From: Planctomycetota bacterium
GTDB lineage: Bacteria; Planctomycetota; Phycisphaerae; Phycisphaerales; Zrk34
NCBI GenBank assembly: GCA_016125255.1
Contig: WGMD01000009.1
Coordinates: forward strand, 62,001-126,000
Length of the DNA: 64,000 nt
Reading direction: 5' to 3'
Position numbers and translations under genes: made by a program. This document shows, in pieces, positions 36,253-45,662 of the stretch. Numbering within the stretch: position 1 is the first letter of the stretch; each line of letters starts with the position of its first letter. Under the pieces are notes generated by a model. The model had not been told where the DNA came from, searched no databases, and worked only from the letters and a program-made list of their open reading frames with translations.

Positions 36253-36523
36253 TCTTCTCCATGCGGGCGTGGAGAACCTTCGTCAGATCGCGGCCTTCAT
36301 CGCGCAAGATTCACCCGAAAATGCCGCCCATTTCGTTCAACGGATTCGCGAGCGGGCGATCGAGGTGGGAAGATTCCCGAACAGCGGTCGTGTGATTCCT
36401 GAAATCGGCGATCCGATGATGCGCGAGGTTTTTGTCGGTTCCTATCGGATCATGTACCAAGTCCACGAATCGAGCGTTCGGATTCTTCGTATCCGACATG
36501 GGGCCCGGGATTCGCATCAATAA
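36240..36523 (+). pseudogene. RelE/ParE-family toxin gene with an apparent 1-base frameshift
   Basis: The expected toxin N-terminus VAQVVFSMRA is encoded from GTG 36240 in the frame overlapping the antitoxin. The rest of the toxin (VENLRQIAAFIAQDSPENAAHF, RFPNSGRVIPEI, REVFVGSYRIMYQV, ILRIRHGARD, given in pieces) lies in another frame from 36269. Restoring a single G in GCGTGG near 36269 joins them. The downstream frame alone could start at GTG 36269 and make an 84-residue protein missing the first strand. Either a decayed toxin or a sequencing slip. Confidence 0.65.
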
Positions 36524-36553
36524 AAAAACCGGCTTGCCTCACAAGCCGGTTTT
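36522..36553. terminator. Bidirectional terminator between the toxin gene and the PATR protein gene
   Basis: ACCGGCTTG / CAAGCCGGT stem with loop CCTCA, flanked by seven A on the left and TTTT on the right, so it can serve both strands. It overlaps the toxin stop. Confidence 0.85.
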
Positions 36554-36578
36554 ACGGGCGCGGGTTTTGCCTCACGAC

Positions 36579-39500
36579 TCAGCGCCGACGCCGCATCGCC
36601 AGCGCTCCCATCAGCATCAATCCCGCCGGCAGGGCCAACGGCGTCGGCGCCAGCACGGCGAATTGACTGTTGTGGTCGAGCACCGCCCAGACCACGTTGT
36701 TGTCCGTATCCACGCCCCATGCCCCCAGCGCCAGCGTGCTCCCGCCCGCGCCCGCCCACGAGCCGAACACATTCGTCGCGCCGATGTTCGACCCGTGGTT
36801 GCCTTCGATGGCGTTCTTCCAGGTGTTGTCGCTGGTGTCCAGCCACGCCAGATGCAGCAGGCCCGAGGAAGCGAGCGACACGTCGCCGGCGAAGTCGGCG
36901 TAGTTCATCTGCAGGACGAACACGGACCCGTCGATGCCCGTGACGCTCAGCACATCGCTGAGGAGCAGTTCTGCGTGCACTTCGCCGCTCGTGCTCGCCT
37001 TGTCGCGCCAGCCCATGCTCAATGTCTGCGTCCCCGCTGTGCCGTTCGTCCCGCCCAGCAGGTCCGCCGCCGTCATCATGGAGCTGGTGATCGACGAGCC
37101 GAGCCCGGTGTACGAAGCGGAGGCCGCCACGGCCCGCGACAGCGTCGCCTCGGTCCCGCTGGAAAAATCACCCTCGGCATCGGCGGCGATGAACACCTTG
37201 TCGGACCCGTTGTTGGCCAGCGCACCGGTGACGTTCAACACGCCCAGGTTCACGGTGGTGTTGCCGCCGTAGGTGTTGGCGGCCGAGAGCGTGACCGTGC
37301 CGCTCGTGTTCTTGGTCAGCGTCGCCGCCGCGCCGCCGAGCACGATCACCGAGCTGCCGTTGCGGACGTCGAAGCTGGTCGCGCTCAGCACGCTGTCGCC
37401 GGTGATCAAACCGTCGGTGAGCTTCACCGTGCCGACGGTTTCGTCATTGGCGGTAATGCTCAGCGCGGCGGAGGCGCCGTTGATGTTGACGGCGAGGTTG
37501 TCGGGCAGGTGATTGCCGGCGAACTGCACGAAGACGGCGCCGTTCTGAATCTCCAGCGTCGAGAACGAGTTGGACGTCGAGAGGAATTTGAGCGTGCCGG
37601 CGCCGGTTTTGAGGATGCCGCCGTTGGTGATCTTGCCGTTGAAGAACATGTCCGATCCGCCGGCGTTGGTGTCGGCGATGGAGAATTCGCGAATCTGTCC
37701 GCCGAGGTCGAGGGAACCATCGTAGGAGGCGCTGCCGGAGAACCCGCTGGTGACGACGCGTCCGCCGGTCGCGCCGGTCAGGGTCGCATTGAGCGTGGGG
37801 CCGGCGCCGGTGGCGTAGATGATGGCGTCGCCGGTGGCGTTGAGGGAGAGTGTTTTGCCGGAGGCGGCAGCGTTGGCGATGGAGCCGCCGGCGAAGCGGA
37901 TGCTTTGGAAGGTCTGGTTGAGCGAGTTGGCGTCGAAGGCGCCGGTGCTCAGGGAGAGGGCGGATTCGGAGGCCATGATGTTCTCCGCGCCCATCTTGAG
38001 CGTTCCGCCGTTGACGTTGACGAGGTCGACGCCGGTGATGGTGCTTGAGAGCGTCCATGTGCCGGCGCCGGACTTGTAGATGGCGTTGGTGGTTGCGGCG
38101 GGGTTCATGGCGATCGCGCCGCCGGAGAAGACGCCGTTGCCTGCGCCGGTGAGCTTGATGTTTCGCGTGCCGGAGCCGGGCGTAAAGACGATGCCGCCGG
38201 TGAGGGTGAGCGTGCCGGAGGCGGAGTCGAAGTTGTAGTCGGAGCCGCCGACGTCGAAGGTGATCGCGCCGGAGAAGGTGTTGTTGCCGCTGAGGTTTTC
38301 GAGATGGGCGGCGTTGATGGCGGCGCCCTGTCGTGCTTCGAGGGTCAGTGCCTCGGCGCTGGTGGTGATCGAGCCGGAGAGTGCGAGTTGTCCATCAGCA
38401 CTGTTGCCGACGATGCGCGTGCCGGCGGCGGTGGAGCCCAGGGCGCTGGCGTTCTGAATTTCCAGGACGCCGTCGTTGATGGTGGTCAGTCCGTCATACG
38501 AGTTGGCGTTGGTGAGCGTGGTGGCGCCCGAGCCGTTTTGATTGACGGCGCCGGCGCCGGCGATGAGGTTGCCGACGGTCATGGCGTTGGAGCGGTTGAA
38601 GGTCAGGACGGAACTGTTGGTGACGCTTCCGCCGCCGAGTTGGCCGGTCGTTCCACCGTTGCCGACGGCGAGCGTACCGGCGGAGATGACGGTCGAGCCG
38701 TTGTAGGCGTTGGCGCCGGCGAGTGTCAGCGTGCCGGTTCCGAACTTGGTCAGGGCCAGGTTCCCCGCGCCGCCGTTTTCATCAATGATGCCGTTGACGA
38801 GGATGTTGCCGGCGCCGCCCAGGTCCCATGTGCGCGTGTTGGCGATGCCGTTAAGGACATTGCCGGCGATGGTCAGCGTGCCGGCGTCGGAACGGATGCC
38901 GTAGGCCCCGCCGGTGTTGTTGATGGTGATGTTGCCGTTCCATGTGTTGTTGCCGGAGATGTTGACGAGGGTCGCGCCGGTGGTTTGTTGATTGGCGCGG
39001 CCGGAGGTGGTGATGTTGTAGGTGTTGAAGTTGATGGAGCCGGTCAGCTCGATGCGGTCGGCGCCGCCGTTGTTGCCGGTGAGGTTGACGGTGGTGTAAT
39101 TGCCGAGTGCGTTGGCGGAGGCGAGTCGGATCGCGCCGGCGTCCGTGGTGCCCGAGCCGTAGTTGAGTGTGCCGGAGCCGAAGGAGTTGTTGCCGGAGAG
39201 AATGAGTGTGTGTCCGCCGGTCTTGCTGATGTTGCCCGAGCCGGAGACGTCTGCGGACAGCGAGATGGTGCGGTTGGTTTCGGCGGTGGTGAAGGACAGG
39301 AGACTGGCGGCGTTGAGTGTGATGGTTCCGCCGAAGCCCTCATCGGTTCCGCCGACGCCATTGGTGATCGCGGCGCTGGTGCCGGAGACGATCAGGTTGG
39401 CGCTGACGGAGGTATTGGTGTTGTGCTTCATGAGGATGCCGCCCTGAAGCGTGAGACTATTACCGGCGAAGACGGTGCCGGCGACGCTGTCGGGCGTGCG

Positions 39501-39707
39501 GAGGGTCAGGCCGCTGCCGACGGTGTAGTCATTGGCGGCGGAGGGGGCGGTGCTGTCGGACCAGTTGAGTCCGGTGTTCCAGCTGGACGAGCCGAGGGGA
39601 TCATTCCCCGTCAACGTCACCGCCGCCGCCCAAGCACGTTGGCTCAGCACGAACGGGCAACCGACGGCCACAACAGCCGCACATACAGCGAGGTTCTTCC
39701 GCACCAT
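36579..39707 (-). CDS. Large secreted protein with autotransporter-type beta-strand repeats and a sorting signal
   Basis: A 1042-residue exported protein (signal VRKNLAVCAAVVAVGC...AWAA). The bulk is made of passenger-type beta-helix repeats such as GTGTLTLAGANAYNGSTVISAGTLAV, recurring about every 60-90 residues (written here as one shortened example: GTLTLAGANAYNGST). It ends in APTPLALPAG, a hydrophobic helix and MRRRR, a variant PEP-CTERM sorting tail, rather than an autotransporter barrel. It is likely a surface or extracellular matrix protein. The start at 39707 is chosen at the signal peptide; the frame is open to 39818. Confidence 0.85.
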   Translation of the reverse strand: MVRKNLAVCAAVVAVGCPFVLSQRAWAAAVTLTGNDPLGSSSWNTGLNWSDSTAPSAANDYTVGSGLTLRTPDSVAGTVFAGNSLTLQGGILMKHNTNTSVSANLIVSGTSAAITNGVGGTDEGFGGTITLNAASLLSFTTAETNRTISLSADVSGSGNISKTGGHTLILSGNNSFGSGTLNYGSGTTDAGAIRLASANALGNYTTVNLTGNNGGADRIELTGSINFNTYNITTSGRANQQTTGATLVNISGNNTWNGNITINNTGGAYGIRSDAGTLTIAGNVLNGIANTRTWDLGGAGNILVNGIIDENGGAGNLALTKFGTGTLTLAGANAYNGSTVISAGTLAVGNGGTTGQLGGGSVTNSSVLTFNRSNAMTVGNLIAGAGAVNQNGSGATTLTNANSYDGLTTINDGVLEIQNASALGSTAAGTRIVGNSADGQLALSGSITTSAEALTLEARQGAAINAAHLENLSGNNTFSGAITFDVGGSDYNFDSASGTLTLTGGIVFTPGSGTRNIKLTGAGNGVFSGGAIAMNPAATTNAIYKSGAGTWTLSSTITGVDLVNVNGGTLKMGAENIMASESALSLSTGAFDANSLNQTFQSIRFAGGSIANAAASGKTLSLNATGDAIIYATGAGPTLNATLTGATGGRVVTSGFSGSASYDGSLDLGGQIREFSIADTNAGGSDMFFNGKITNGGILKTGAGTLKFLSTSNSFSTLEIQNGAVFVQFAGNHLPDNLAVNINGASAALSITANDETVGTVKLTDGLITGDSVLSATSFDVRNGSSVIVLGGAAATLTKNTSGTVTLSAANTYGGNTTVNLGVLNVTGALANNGSDKVFIAADAEGDFSSGTEATLSRAVAASASYTGLGSSITSSMMTAADLLGGTNGTAGTQTLSMGWRDKASTSGEVHAELLLSDVLSVTGIDGSVFVLQMNYADFAGDVSLASSGLLHLAWLDTSDNTWKNAIEGNHGSNIGATNVFGSWAGAGGSTLALGAWGVDTDNNVVWAVLDHNSQFAVLAPTPLALPAGLMLMGALAMRRRR

Positions 39708-39855
39708 GTCTCGTTTCCTCAATCTGGTTTGTCGGGCGTATCGTTCTTTCGCCGGGGCGTTTTCTCGAAGTGTCTCCGGCGAATCCTCTTGCATCGAGGA
39801 TGATACACGATCCATCAAACCCGCCGCAAGCGTTTTTTTGACCTTTGGGGCGGAT

Positions 39856-39883
39856 TTGTGCCGGGCGGGGCGGGTGGTATACT
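39856..39883 (+). promoter_or_regulatory. Predicted promoter of the 2-hydroxyacid dehydrogenase gene
   Basis: TTGTGC (39856-39861), 16-base spacer, TATACT (39878-39883) preceded by TGG, which makes an extended -10. Confidence 0.5.
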
Positions 39884-39912
39884 CGGCTCTTTGAGGCCCG
39901 GAAGGAGCGACC

Positions 39913-40884
39913 GTGCCGCAGATTTACGTCACTTATCCCATCCCCGGTCCGGGCATCGAGCTGCTGCGCGAATCGGCGCACGATTTGATCGTCAACCCCG
40001 TCGAGCGGTTCCTGAGCACCGATGAGCTGCACCGGGCGATCGCCGGGTGCGCCGGCGTGCTGACGCAGTTGCGTGACAAGGTCGATGGGGCGTTTTTCGA
40101 GGCGGCGGGGCCGGGCCTGAAGGTGGTCAGCAACTACGCCGTGGGCTTCAACAACATTGATGTGGCGGAAGCGGAGCGGCGGGGGGTGACGGTCTGCAAC
40201 ACGCCCGGCGTGCTGACGGACGCCACGGCCGACATCGCCTGGGCCCTGCTCATGGGCATCGCCCGGCGGGTCAGCGAAGGCGATCGCATGGTGCGGGAAG
40301 GGCGGTGGACCGGGTGGAACCCCCATCAACTGCTCGGCTCGGACATCGCCGGGCGAACGCTGGCGATCATCGGCGCGGGGCGGATCGGGTATGCCATGGC
40401 CAAGCGGTCCATCGGCTGGGACATGCCGCTGCTATACGTCGCCCGACATGACAAGCGGGAGTTCGACCGGCTCGGCGCCCGCCGCGTCGAGCTCGATCAG
40501 GCGCTATCGGAGGCGGACTTCGTGTCGATTCATGTGCCGCTTTCGGAGGCGACGCACCACCTGATCGATGCGCGTCGATTGGCGTTGATGAAGCCCACTG
40601 CCTATTTAATCAACACCGCTCGCGGGCCCGTTGTCGATGAGCAGGCACTCGTCAAAGCACTACAGGCGGGGCAGATCGCGGGGGCGGGGCTCGATGTATA
40701 TGAACGGGAACCTGAGCTTGAGCAGGGGCTTGCGGCTTGCGACAATGCGCTTCTGCTCCCCCATCTCGGGTCGGCGACCCATCAGACCCGCGCGGCGATG
40801 AGCGACATCGCGGCCCGGAATTTGCTTTGCGTTTTGCACGGTGATCCTCCGCCGCATAAGGTTTCGATAACGACCAGCGTCTAA
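39913..40884 (+). CDS. D-2-hydroxyacid dehydrogenase (glyoxylate/hydroxypyruvate reductase-like)
   Basis: NAD(P)-dependent reductase of 323 residues. The dinucleotide site GAGRIGYAMAKRS and the catalytic residues in INTARGPVVDEQALV (Arg), the following acidic residue region, and LLPHLGSATHQTR (His) are intact. The N-terminal catalytic domain has LRDKVDGAFFEA and NYAVGFNNIDV. Best match by pattern is glyoxylate reductase (GyaR/GRHPR-like). The start is GTG at 39913 with AAGGAG seven bases upstream. It is followed by a hairpin TCGGGACG/CGTCCCGA at 40922-40945. Confidence 0.88.
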   Translation: MPQIYVTYPIPGPGIELLRESAHDLIVNPVERFLSTDELHRAIAGCAGVLTQLRDKVDGAFFEAAGPGLKVVSNYAVGFNNIDVAEAERRGVTVCNTPGVLTDATADIAWALLMGIARRVSEGDRMVREGRWTGWNPHQLLGSDIAGRTLAIIGAGRIGYAMAKRSIGWDMPLLYVARHDKREFDRLGARRVELDQALSEADFVSIHVPLSEATHHLIDARRLALMKPTAYLINTARGPVVDEQALVKALQAGQIAGAGLDVYEREPELEQGLAACDNALLLPHLGSATHQTRAAMSDIAARNLLCVLHGDPPPHKVSITTSV

Positions 40885-40959
40885 CGATCAAGACGCCCCC
40901 CCGGATTGGTCGAAAGATAGGTCGGGACGTCGATCAGCGTCCCGAACAAGCCATCCGGC

Positions 40960-40987
40960 TTGACGCGCCAGGTAGGTCCGATATTTT
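40960..40987 (+). promoter_or_regulatory. Predicted promoter of the glucan phosphorylase gene
   Basis: TTGACG (40960-40965), 16-base spacer, TATTTT (40982-40987), 22 bases before the ATG at 41010. Confidence 0.5.
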
Positions 40988-41009
40988 CATTCATCAGGGA
41001 TAGACGCAC

Positions 41010-43634
41010 ATGCTTTCACCCCAGCAGGCCCGTATCCACCCGTTCAAGGTCGTCCCCTCGCTCCCCGAGCCGCTCGAACCGCTTCTGACCATCGCGCGCA
41101 ATCTCTGGTGGGCATGGCACCCCGAAGCGGTCGAATTGTTCATGCGCGTTGACGGCGACCTCTGGCGGCAGACCAAGCACAATCCCGTCCGCCTGCTCGG
41201 CTCGTGTCCGCAGGATCGGCTCGAAGAGCTGGCTCGCGACGAATCGTTCCTCTCCGCCATCAAGCGCGTCGAAGAGGAACTCAACGATCATCTCAAAACC
41301 GACGGGTGGTTCCAGCGGAACTTCCCCGATGCCAACGACTGCTGCGTCGCGTACTTCTGCGCCGAGTTCGGTCTGACCGAATGCCTGCAGGTCTACTCCG
41401 GCGGCCTGGGCATTCTTGCCGGCGACCATCTCAAGAGCGCCTCCGAACTGGCCGTTCCGCTGGTGGCGGTCGGCTTGCTCTACCGCAATGGTTACTTCCA
41501 GCAGTACCTCAACGCCGACGGATGGCAGCAGGAGTTTTATCCCGAACTGGACTTTACGAATCTGCCGATCCGCCCGGTGCATGACGCGGACGGCCATCAG
41601 TTGACGGTGTCGGTCGATCTGCCCGGCCGCAAGCTCAACATCGCGGTGTGGGAGGCGAAGGTCGGGCGCACGCGCCTGTTCCTTTTGGACACGAATCTGC
41701 CGACCAACGAAGGCGACGACCGCGGGATCACGAGCCAGCTTTACGGCGGCGACATGGAACTGCGCATCAAGCAGGAGCTGGTGCTGGGCATCGGCGGTCT
41801 GCGGGCGCTGACGGCGATGCAGATCAAGCCGTCCGTGCTGCACATGAACGAAGGCCACGCCGCATTCCTCGCGCTTGAGCACATCCGCGTGCTCATCGAA
41901 AAGTACAACCTCACCTTCGACGAAGCCCGTCAGTCCGCCGCGGCGAGCCATGTGTTCACCACGCATACCCCCGTCCCCGCCGGCATCGACCGCTTCCCCC
42001 CGGAGATGATCCAGCGCTACTTCAAGGATTATCACAGCTCGCTGAAGCTCGACATGGAAGGCCTGCTCGCGCTCGGCCGCGAGAACGTCGCCAATCGCAA
42101 CGAGTTCTTCTCCATGGCCGTGCTTGCCATCCGCACCTCCGACGGCGCCAACGGCGTCTCGAAGCTGCACGGCGAAGTGTCGCGCGACATGTGGGCGAAC
42201 ATCTGGCCCAAGCTGCCCAACGAAGAAGTGCCGATCGGTCACGTGACCAACGGCGTGCATGCCCGCACGTGGCTCTCGCCCGATCTGATCTGGCTCTTCG
42301 ATCGCTACCTGTCGCGCAACTGGAAGTTCAAGCCCAACGATCAGAGCGTCTGGGACGGCATCAAGCAGATCCCCGACGAGGAGCTATGGCGGATTCACGG
42401 TCATCGCCGCCAGCGTCTGGTGCACTGGCTCCGCCGCACGCACAAGGAGCAGATGGAGCGCCGCGGCGCGTCCAGCGCCGAACTTGGCGCGATCGACGAA
42501 TTGTTCGATCACAAGGCGCTGACCATCGGTTTCGCACGCCGGTTCGCCACGTACAAGCGCGCGAATCTTTTGTTCCGCGATCCCGAGCGGCTCATGCGGA
42601 TTCTCGGCAGCAAGGATCGCCCGGTGCAGATCGTCATCGCCGGCAAGGCCCACCCCGCCGACACGCAGGGCAAGGAGCTGATCCGTCAGATTGTGCATTT
42701 CGCCCGGGAAAACGGGGCGTCGACGCGCGTCGTGTTCATCGAGAACTACAACATGCACGTCGCCCGCTACCTCGTGCAGGGCGTGGACGTGTGGCTCAAT
42801 ACGCCCCGCCGCGGCATGGAGGCGTCGGGGACGAGCGGCATGAAGGCGGCGCTCAACGGCGTGCTTAACTGCTCGATTCTCGACGGGTGGTGGGACGAGG
42901 CGTGGGCGAAGGACGTCGGCTGGGCCATCGGGCGCGGCGAGGCGTACTCCAACTACGACTATCAGGACCAGGTCGAAAGCCAGTCGCTTTATGACCTGCT
43001 CGAGAAGCAGATCGTGCCGATGTACTACGATCGCGACGGCAACGGACTTCCGCGCATGTGGATCAAGTGGATGAAGAACACGATGCGCGCGATGAGCCCG
43101 GTGTACAACACCAATCGCATGGTCGCCGACTATGTCCAGAAGTATTACCTGCCCGCGCATCGCCGCACGCGCAAGCTCACCGCCGACGGCCTCAAGGGCG
43201 GCGTCGAACTCTCGCACTACATCTCCAACCTGCACCAGCACTGGGGCCAGGTCCGCATTCAGGAGATCAATGCCAACACCGGCAAGCCGCTGGGCGTGCG
43301 CCAGCCCATGAACGTCATCGCCAAGGTGAACCTCGGCGACCTGGCGCCGGCGGATGTGCGCGTGCAGATTTACTACGGCCCGCTCGACGTCGAGGGCCGC
43401 ATTCAGGGCGGCACCTGCGTCGACATGTCGCAGACCAACGACCTCGGCGCCGGCGTCCACGAATACACCGGCTCCTTCGCCGTCGATAACTCCGGCAAGC
43501 ACGGCATGGCCGTCCGCGTCATCCCCGGCAACCCGGCGATGGCCACCCCGTTCATCCCCGGCGTCATCGCATGGGACAACGAACCCGAACGCGCCCGCAC
43601 CCCCGACCGAACCCCGGTCCCCGCCGAAGTCTGA
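41010..43634 (+). CDS. glgP: Alpha-glucan phosphorylase (GT35)
   Basis: Breaks down or remodels glycogen/maltodextrin by phosphorolysis, using pyridoxal phosphate. The PLP-lysine block GTSGMKAALNGVLN is at about residues 608-621. Other family features are SGGLGILAGDHLKSASEL, the glucan-site HMNEGHAAFL, and FARRFATYKRANLL. At 874 residues with an N-terminal DUF3417-like segment (LWWAWHPEAVELFMRVD), it belongs to the GlgP subfamily found outside enterobacteria. The C-terminal 100 residues (GDLAPADVRVQIYYGPLD) form an added beta domain. Monocistronic with its own promoter and terminator. Confidence 0.93.
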   Translation: MLSPQQARIHPFKVVPSLPEPLEPLLTIARNLWWAWHPEAVELFMRVDGDLWRQTKHNPVRLLGSCPQDRLEELARDESFLSAIKRVEEELNDHLKTDGWFQRNFPDANDCCVAYFCAEFGLTECLQVYSGGLGILAGDHLKSASELAVPLVAVGLLYRNGYFQQYLNADGWQQEFYPELDFTNLPIRPVHDADGHQLTVSVDLPGRKLNIAVWEAKVGRTRLFLLDTNLPTNEGDDRGITSQLYGGDMELRIKQELVLGIGGLRALTAMQIKPSVLHMNEGHAAFLALEHIRVLIEKYNLTFDEARQSAAASHVFTTHTPVPAGIDRFPPEMIQRYFKDYHSSLKLDMEGLLALGRENVANRNEFFSMAVLAIRTSDGANGVSKLHGEVSRDMWANIWPKLPNEEVPIGHVTNGVHARTWLSPDLIWLFDRYLSRNWKFKPNDQSVWDGIKQIPDEELWRIHGHRRQRLVHWLRRTHKEQMERRGASSAELGAIDELFDHKALTIGFARRFATYKRANLLFRDPERLMRILGSKDRPVQIVIAGKAHPADTQGKELIRQIVHFARENGASTRVVFIENYNMHVARYLVQGVDVWLNTPRRGMEASGTSGMKAALNGVLNCSILDGWWDEAWAKDVGWAIGRGEAYSNYDYQDQVESQSLYDLLEKQIVPMYYDRDGNGLPRMWIKWMKNTMRAMSPVYNTNRMVADYVQKYYLPAHRRTRKLTADGLKGGVELSHYISNLHQHWGQVRIQEINANTGKPLGVRQPMNVIAKVNLGDLAPADVRVQIYYGPLDVEGRIQGGTCVDMSQTNDLGAGVHEYTGSFAVDNSGKHGMAVRVIPGNPAMATPFIPGVIAWDNEPERARTPDRTPVPAEV

Positions 43635-43662
43635 TCCGTCCATCACACCCCAACCCAACCCA

Positions 43663-43693
43663 AGCCCACGGCCTTCCGCCGTGGGCTTTTTTC
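43663..43693 (+). terminator. Rho-independent terminator after glgP
   Basis: Stem AGCCCACGG / CCGTGGGCT with loop CCTTCCG, then six or seven T. Confidence 0.9.
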
Positions 43694-43747
43694 ATGCGCC
43701 CGCATCGCCCGCCGCATCGCCGGCCCGCACCACATCGCCTATTTTCC

Positions 43748-43775
43748 TTGTATTTTGAAAGGCCCCCATTAAAAT
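43748..43775 (+). promoter_or_regulatory. Predicted promoter of the C-type lectin gene
   Basis: TTGTAT (43748-43753), 16-base spacer, TAAAAT (43770-43775). The leader is about 55 bases. Confidence 0.45.
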
Positions 43776-43837
43776 CGAAGCGTGTTCGGTGTCGGGTCGG
43801 ACGCCTTGAATTCAAAATAGATTGAAAGGTGAGAATC

Positions 43838-44428
43838 ATGCCCCATCGTGTGATGTCCATCGTTGCGTCGTGTTTCGTCGCGCTCGTCGGCGCTTCGGCC
43901 GCTCGCGCCGTGCCGGTCCAATGGAACAGCGGCCCCGGCAATAACGGGCACTTCTACGACGTCGTCGCCGCCCCGCGCGGCATCACGCGCACCGCCGCCG
44001 CCGATGCCGCCGCCGCCCTCGGCGGATACCTCGCCACCCCCGTCACCGCCGAGGAAAACGCCTTCATCTTCTCCCTCATCAGCGCCGACGCCAACCTCTG
44101 GCTCATCGACGCCGCAAGCAACGGCATCGGACCCTGGACCGGCGGCGTCCGCTCCGGCGGATCCTTCGCATGGGTCTCCGGCGAACCGTTCAGCTTCTCC
44201 AACTTCGCCGCCGGCGAACCCAACAACTTCGGCGGCAATGAAGACTTCATCGAATACTTCGGACACGGCGCACTCATCGGCGACACATGGAACGACTACC
44301 CCGATGACGCCACCACCAGCGGCCGCCCGCTCCCCGTCGCCTTCGTCGTCGAGTTCGACGCCATCCCCGAACCCGCCAGCTTCGCACTCCTGGCCCTCGC
44401 CGCTCTCCCCTTGATCCGCCGCCGATGA
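43838..44428 (+). CDS. Secreted C-type lectin-like protein with PEP-CTERM signal
   Basis: A 196-residue exported protein (signal ...FVALVGASAARA). The lectin fold (about 30-170) shows GHFYDVV, ALGGYLATPVTAEENAFIF, LWLIDA, FAWVSGEPFSFSNFAAGEPNNFGG and TWNDYP, with the EPN and WND residues that bind calcium and sugar in C-type lectins. It ends IPEPASFALLALAALP then RRR, a canonical PEP-CTERM tail. The start at 43838 has GGTGAG upstream; GTG 43829 is an alternative. Probably a surface glycan-binding protein. Confidence 0.85.
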   Translation: MPHRVMSIVASCFVALVGASAARAVPVQWNSGPGNNGHFYDVVAAPRGITRTAAADAAAALGGYLATPVTAEENAFIFSLISADANLWLIDAASNGIGPWTGGVRSGGSFAWVSGEPFSFSNFAAGEPNNFGGNEDFIEYFGHGALIGDTWNDYPDDATTSGRPLPVAFVVEFDAIPEPASFALLALAALPLIRRR

Positions 44429-44437
44429 GTGTCCATG

Positions 44438-44465
44438 AAAAAACCCGGCGACCGCGATCGCCGGG
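44438..44465 (-). terminator. Rho-independent terminator of the minus-strand PEP-CTERM gene
   Basis: On the minus strand: CCCGGCGA / TCGCCGGG stem, loop of six bases, then six T. Shared space between convergent genes. Confidence 0.85.
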
Positions 44466-44495
44466 CTCTTGTCGTGCGGATCTTTGATGATCGTC

Positions 44496-45179
44496 TTACC
44501 GTGAGGTCGCGCCGCGGCGTCGTGCCGCAACGGCCAGACCCAGCAGGCCCAGCATCGTCGCACTGGCCGGCTCGGGCGCGGTGATGCCCGCGGCATCGAC
44601 GGTGCCGTTGAGCGTCAGATCGTCATACGCCAGGGCCGGATTACCAGCTCCACCTCCGATGAATGTGTAAATCCGGAATGTGGTCGCGGTGGTCAGACCC
44701 TGGAACGCCGCGCCGCTCAGATCGATCAAGAAGTCTGTGAAAGTGGGGAACGAAGTGGGCACCACGCTGGTCGACAGGGTCGCCGCGAAGCCGTCGACGC
44801 TGGATCGCACGACGTAACCGCTGCCTGTGGAGCCGACGGTGCTCTTGAAGGCGAGCGAGGCGAGGTTCAACGCGAATCCGCCGTCGGGTGTGACCGTGAA
44901 CTGGAGGAAGCTGTTGGTGCTGACCGCCGTCGCGGCGTTGCCGGCGCCTCCCGCCGCGTTCACCGCCACAACACCGATGCCGATCACATTTTGACTCGCG
45001 CCGCTGCCCGTGAAATTCACGTTACCGACCGACACATTCGCGCCCGTTGTGGTCGGCGCCAGCCCGTCGCCCGGAAACGTGTACTGCGCGATCGTCGCCG
45101 CTTGCGACGCCGACGCCGCCATGCACAACATCAACACCATCACCCACACGCCCGACAGACGCCTTACCAACGAGAACAT
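44496..45179 (-). CDS. Secreted PEP-CTERM protein of unknown function
   Basis: A 227-residue exported protein (signal VMVLMLCMAASASQA). The body is a beta-rich domain (about 28-195) with YTFPGDGLAPTTTG at the start and FRIYTFIGGG, YDDLTLNG near the end, like the domains of many planctomycete surface proteins. The tail is APEPASATMLGLLGLA followed by ARRR. AAGGAG precedes the ATG at 45179. The ligand is unknown. Confidence 0.78.
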   Translation of the reverse strand: MFSLVRRLSGVWVMVLMLCMAASASQAATIAQYTFPGDGLAPTTTGANVSVGNVNFTGSGASQNVIGIGVVAVNAAGGAGNAATAVSTNSFLQFTVTPDGGFALNLASLAFKSTVGSTGSGYVVRSSVDGFAATLSTSVVPTSFPTFTDFLIDLSGAAFQGLTTATTFRIYTFIGGGAGNPALAYDDLTLNGTVDAAGITAPEPASATMLGLLGLAVAARRRGATSR

Positions 45180-45662
45180 GATAACTCCTTCGGGCATTGG
45201 CCCGACATGGTTGCACCGAACCCCAATCCATGCGCCGGTAGCCGTTCGCCGCGGCTACGCCGCCGCGCCGATACCCGTCAACCCGCAGTCCGTCACACGG
45301 ACCCGAAGTCGTCGCGAAGCACGATCGATGCGTGCATCGCTCGCCCCATGGCGCATCGCAATGCAGGGTATTTGCAAACCGCATGCCGCGGATTCGCCCC
45401 GCCGACCCGCGTCCACACCGCCCGGCCTCGTCGATTCATAACCTGCTCCCCGTCAGATATTTTGCGCTGATCCCCGACCCTTCGTCCAAAACCCCGCTCA
45501 ACCCCAACGCCGCAATCCGCCAAACAACCCACGACCAGTCTGGCTCACCACGATGTACCGAAATGACACGCTGGCGTGCGGCTCAGTAGGGCGGGTCATC
45601 GACCCGCGTCTTCGTTTCGTGATACGTCCATCGATCGGCGCGGGTCAATGAACCGCCCTACA
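45180..45662. other. Gene-free interval with one inverted repeat
   Basis: No convincing ORF, tRNA or terminator is visible apart from the inverted repeat at 45586-45661. The promoter of the 44496-45179 gene should lie at the left end, but I cannot point to a good one. Confidence 0.5.
45586..45661. repeat. Inverted repeat, 23-base arms
   Basis: GTAGGGCGGGTCATCGACCC... at 45586-45608 pairs with the segment at 45639-45661 with two mismatches. The right arm ends just inside the 3' end of the GH16 gene region. Confidence 0.7.
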
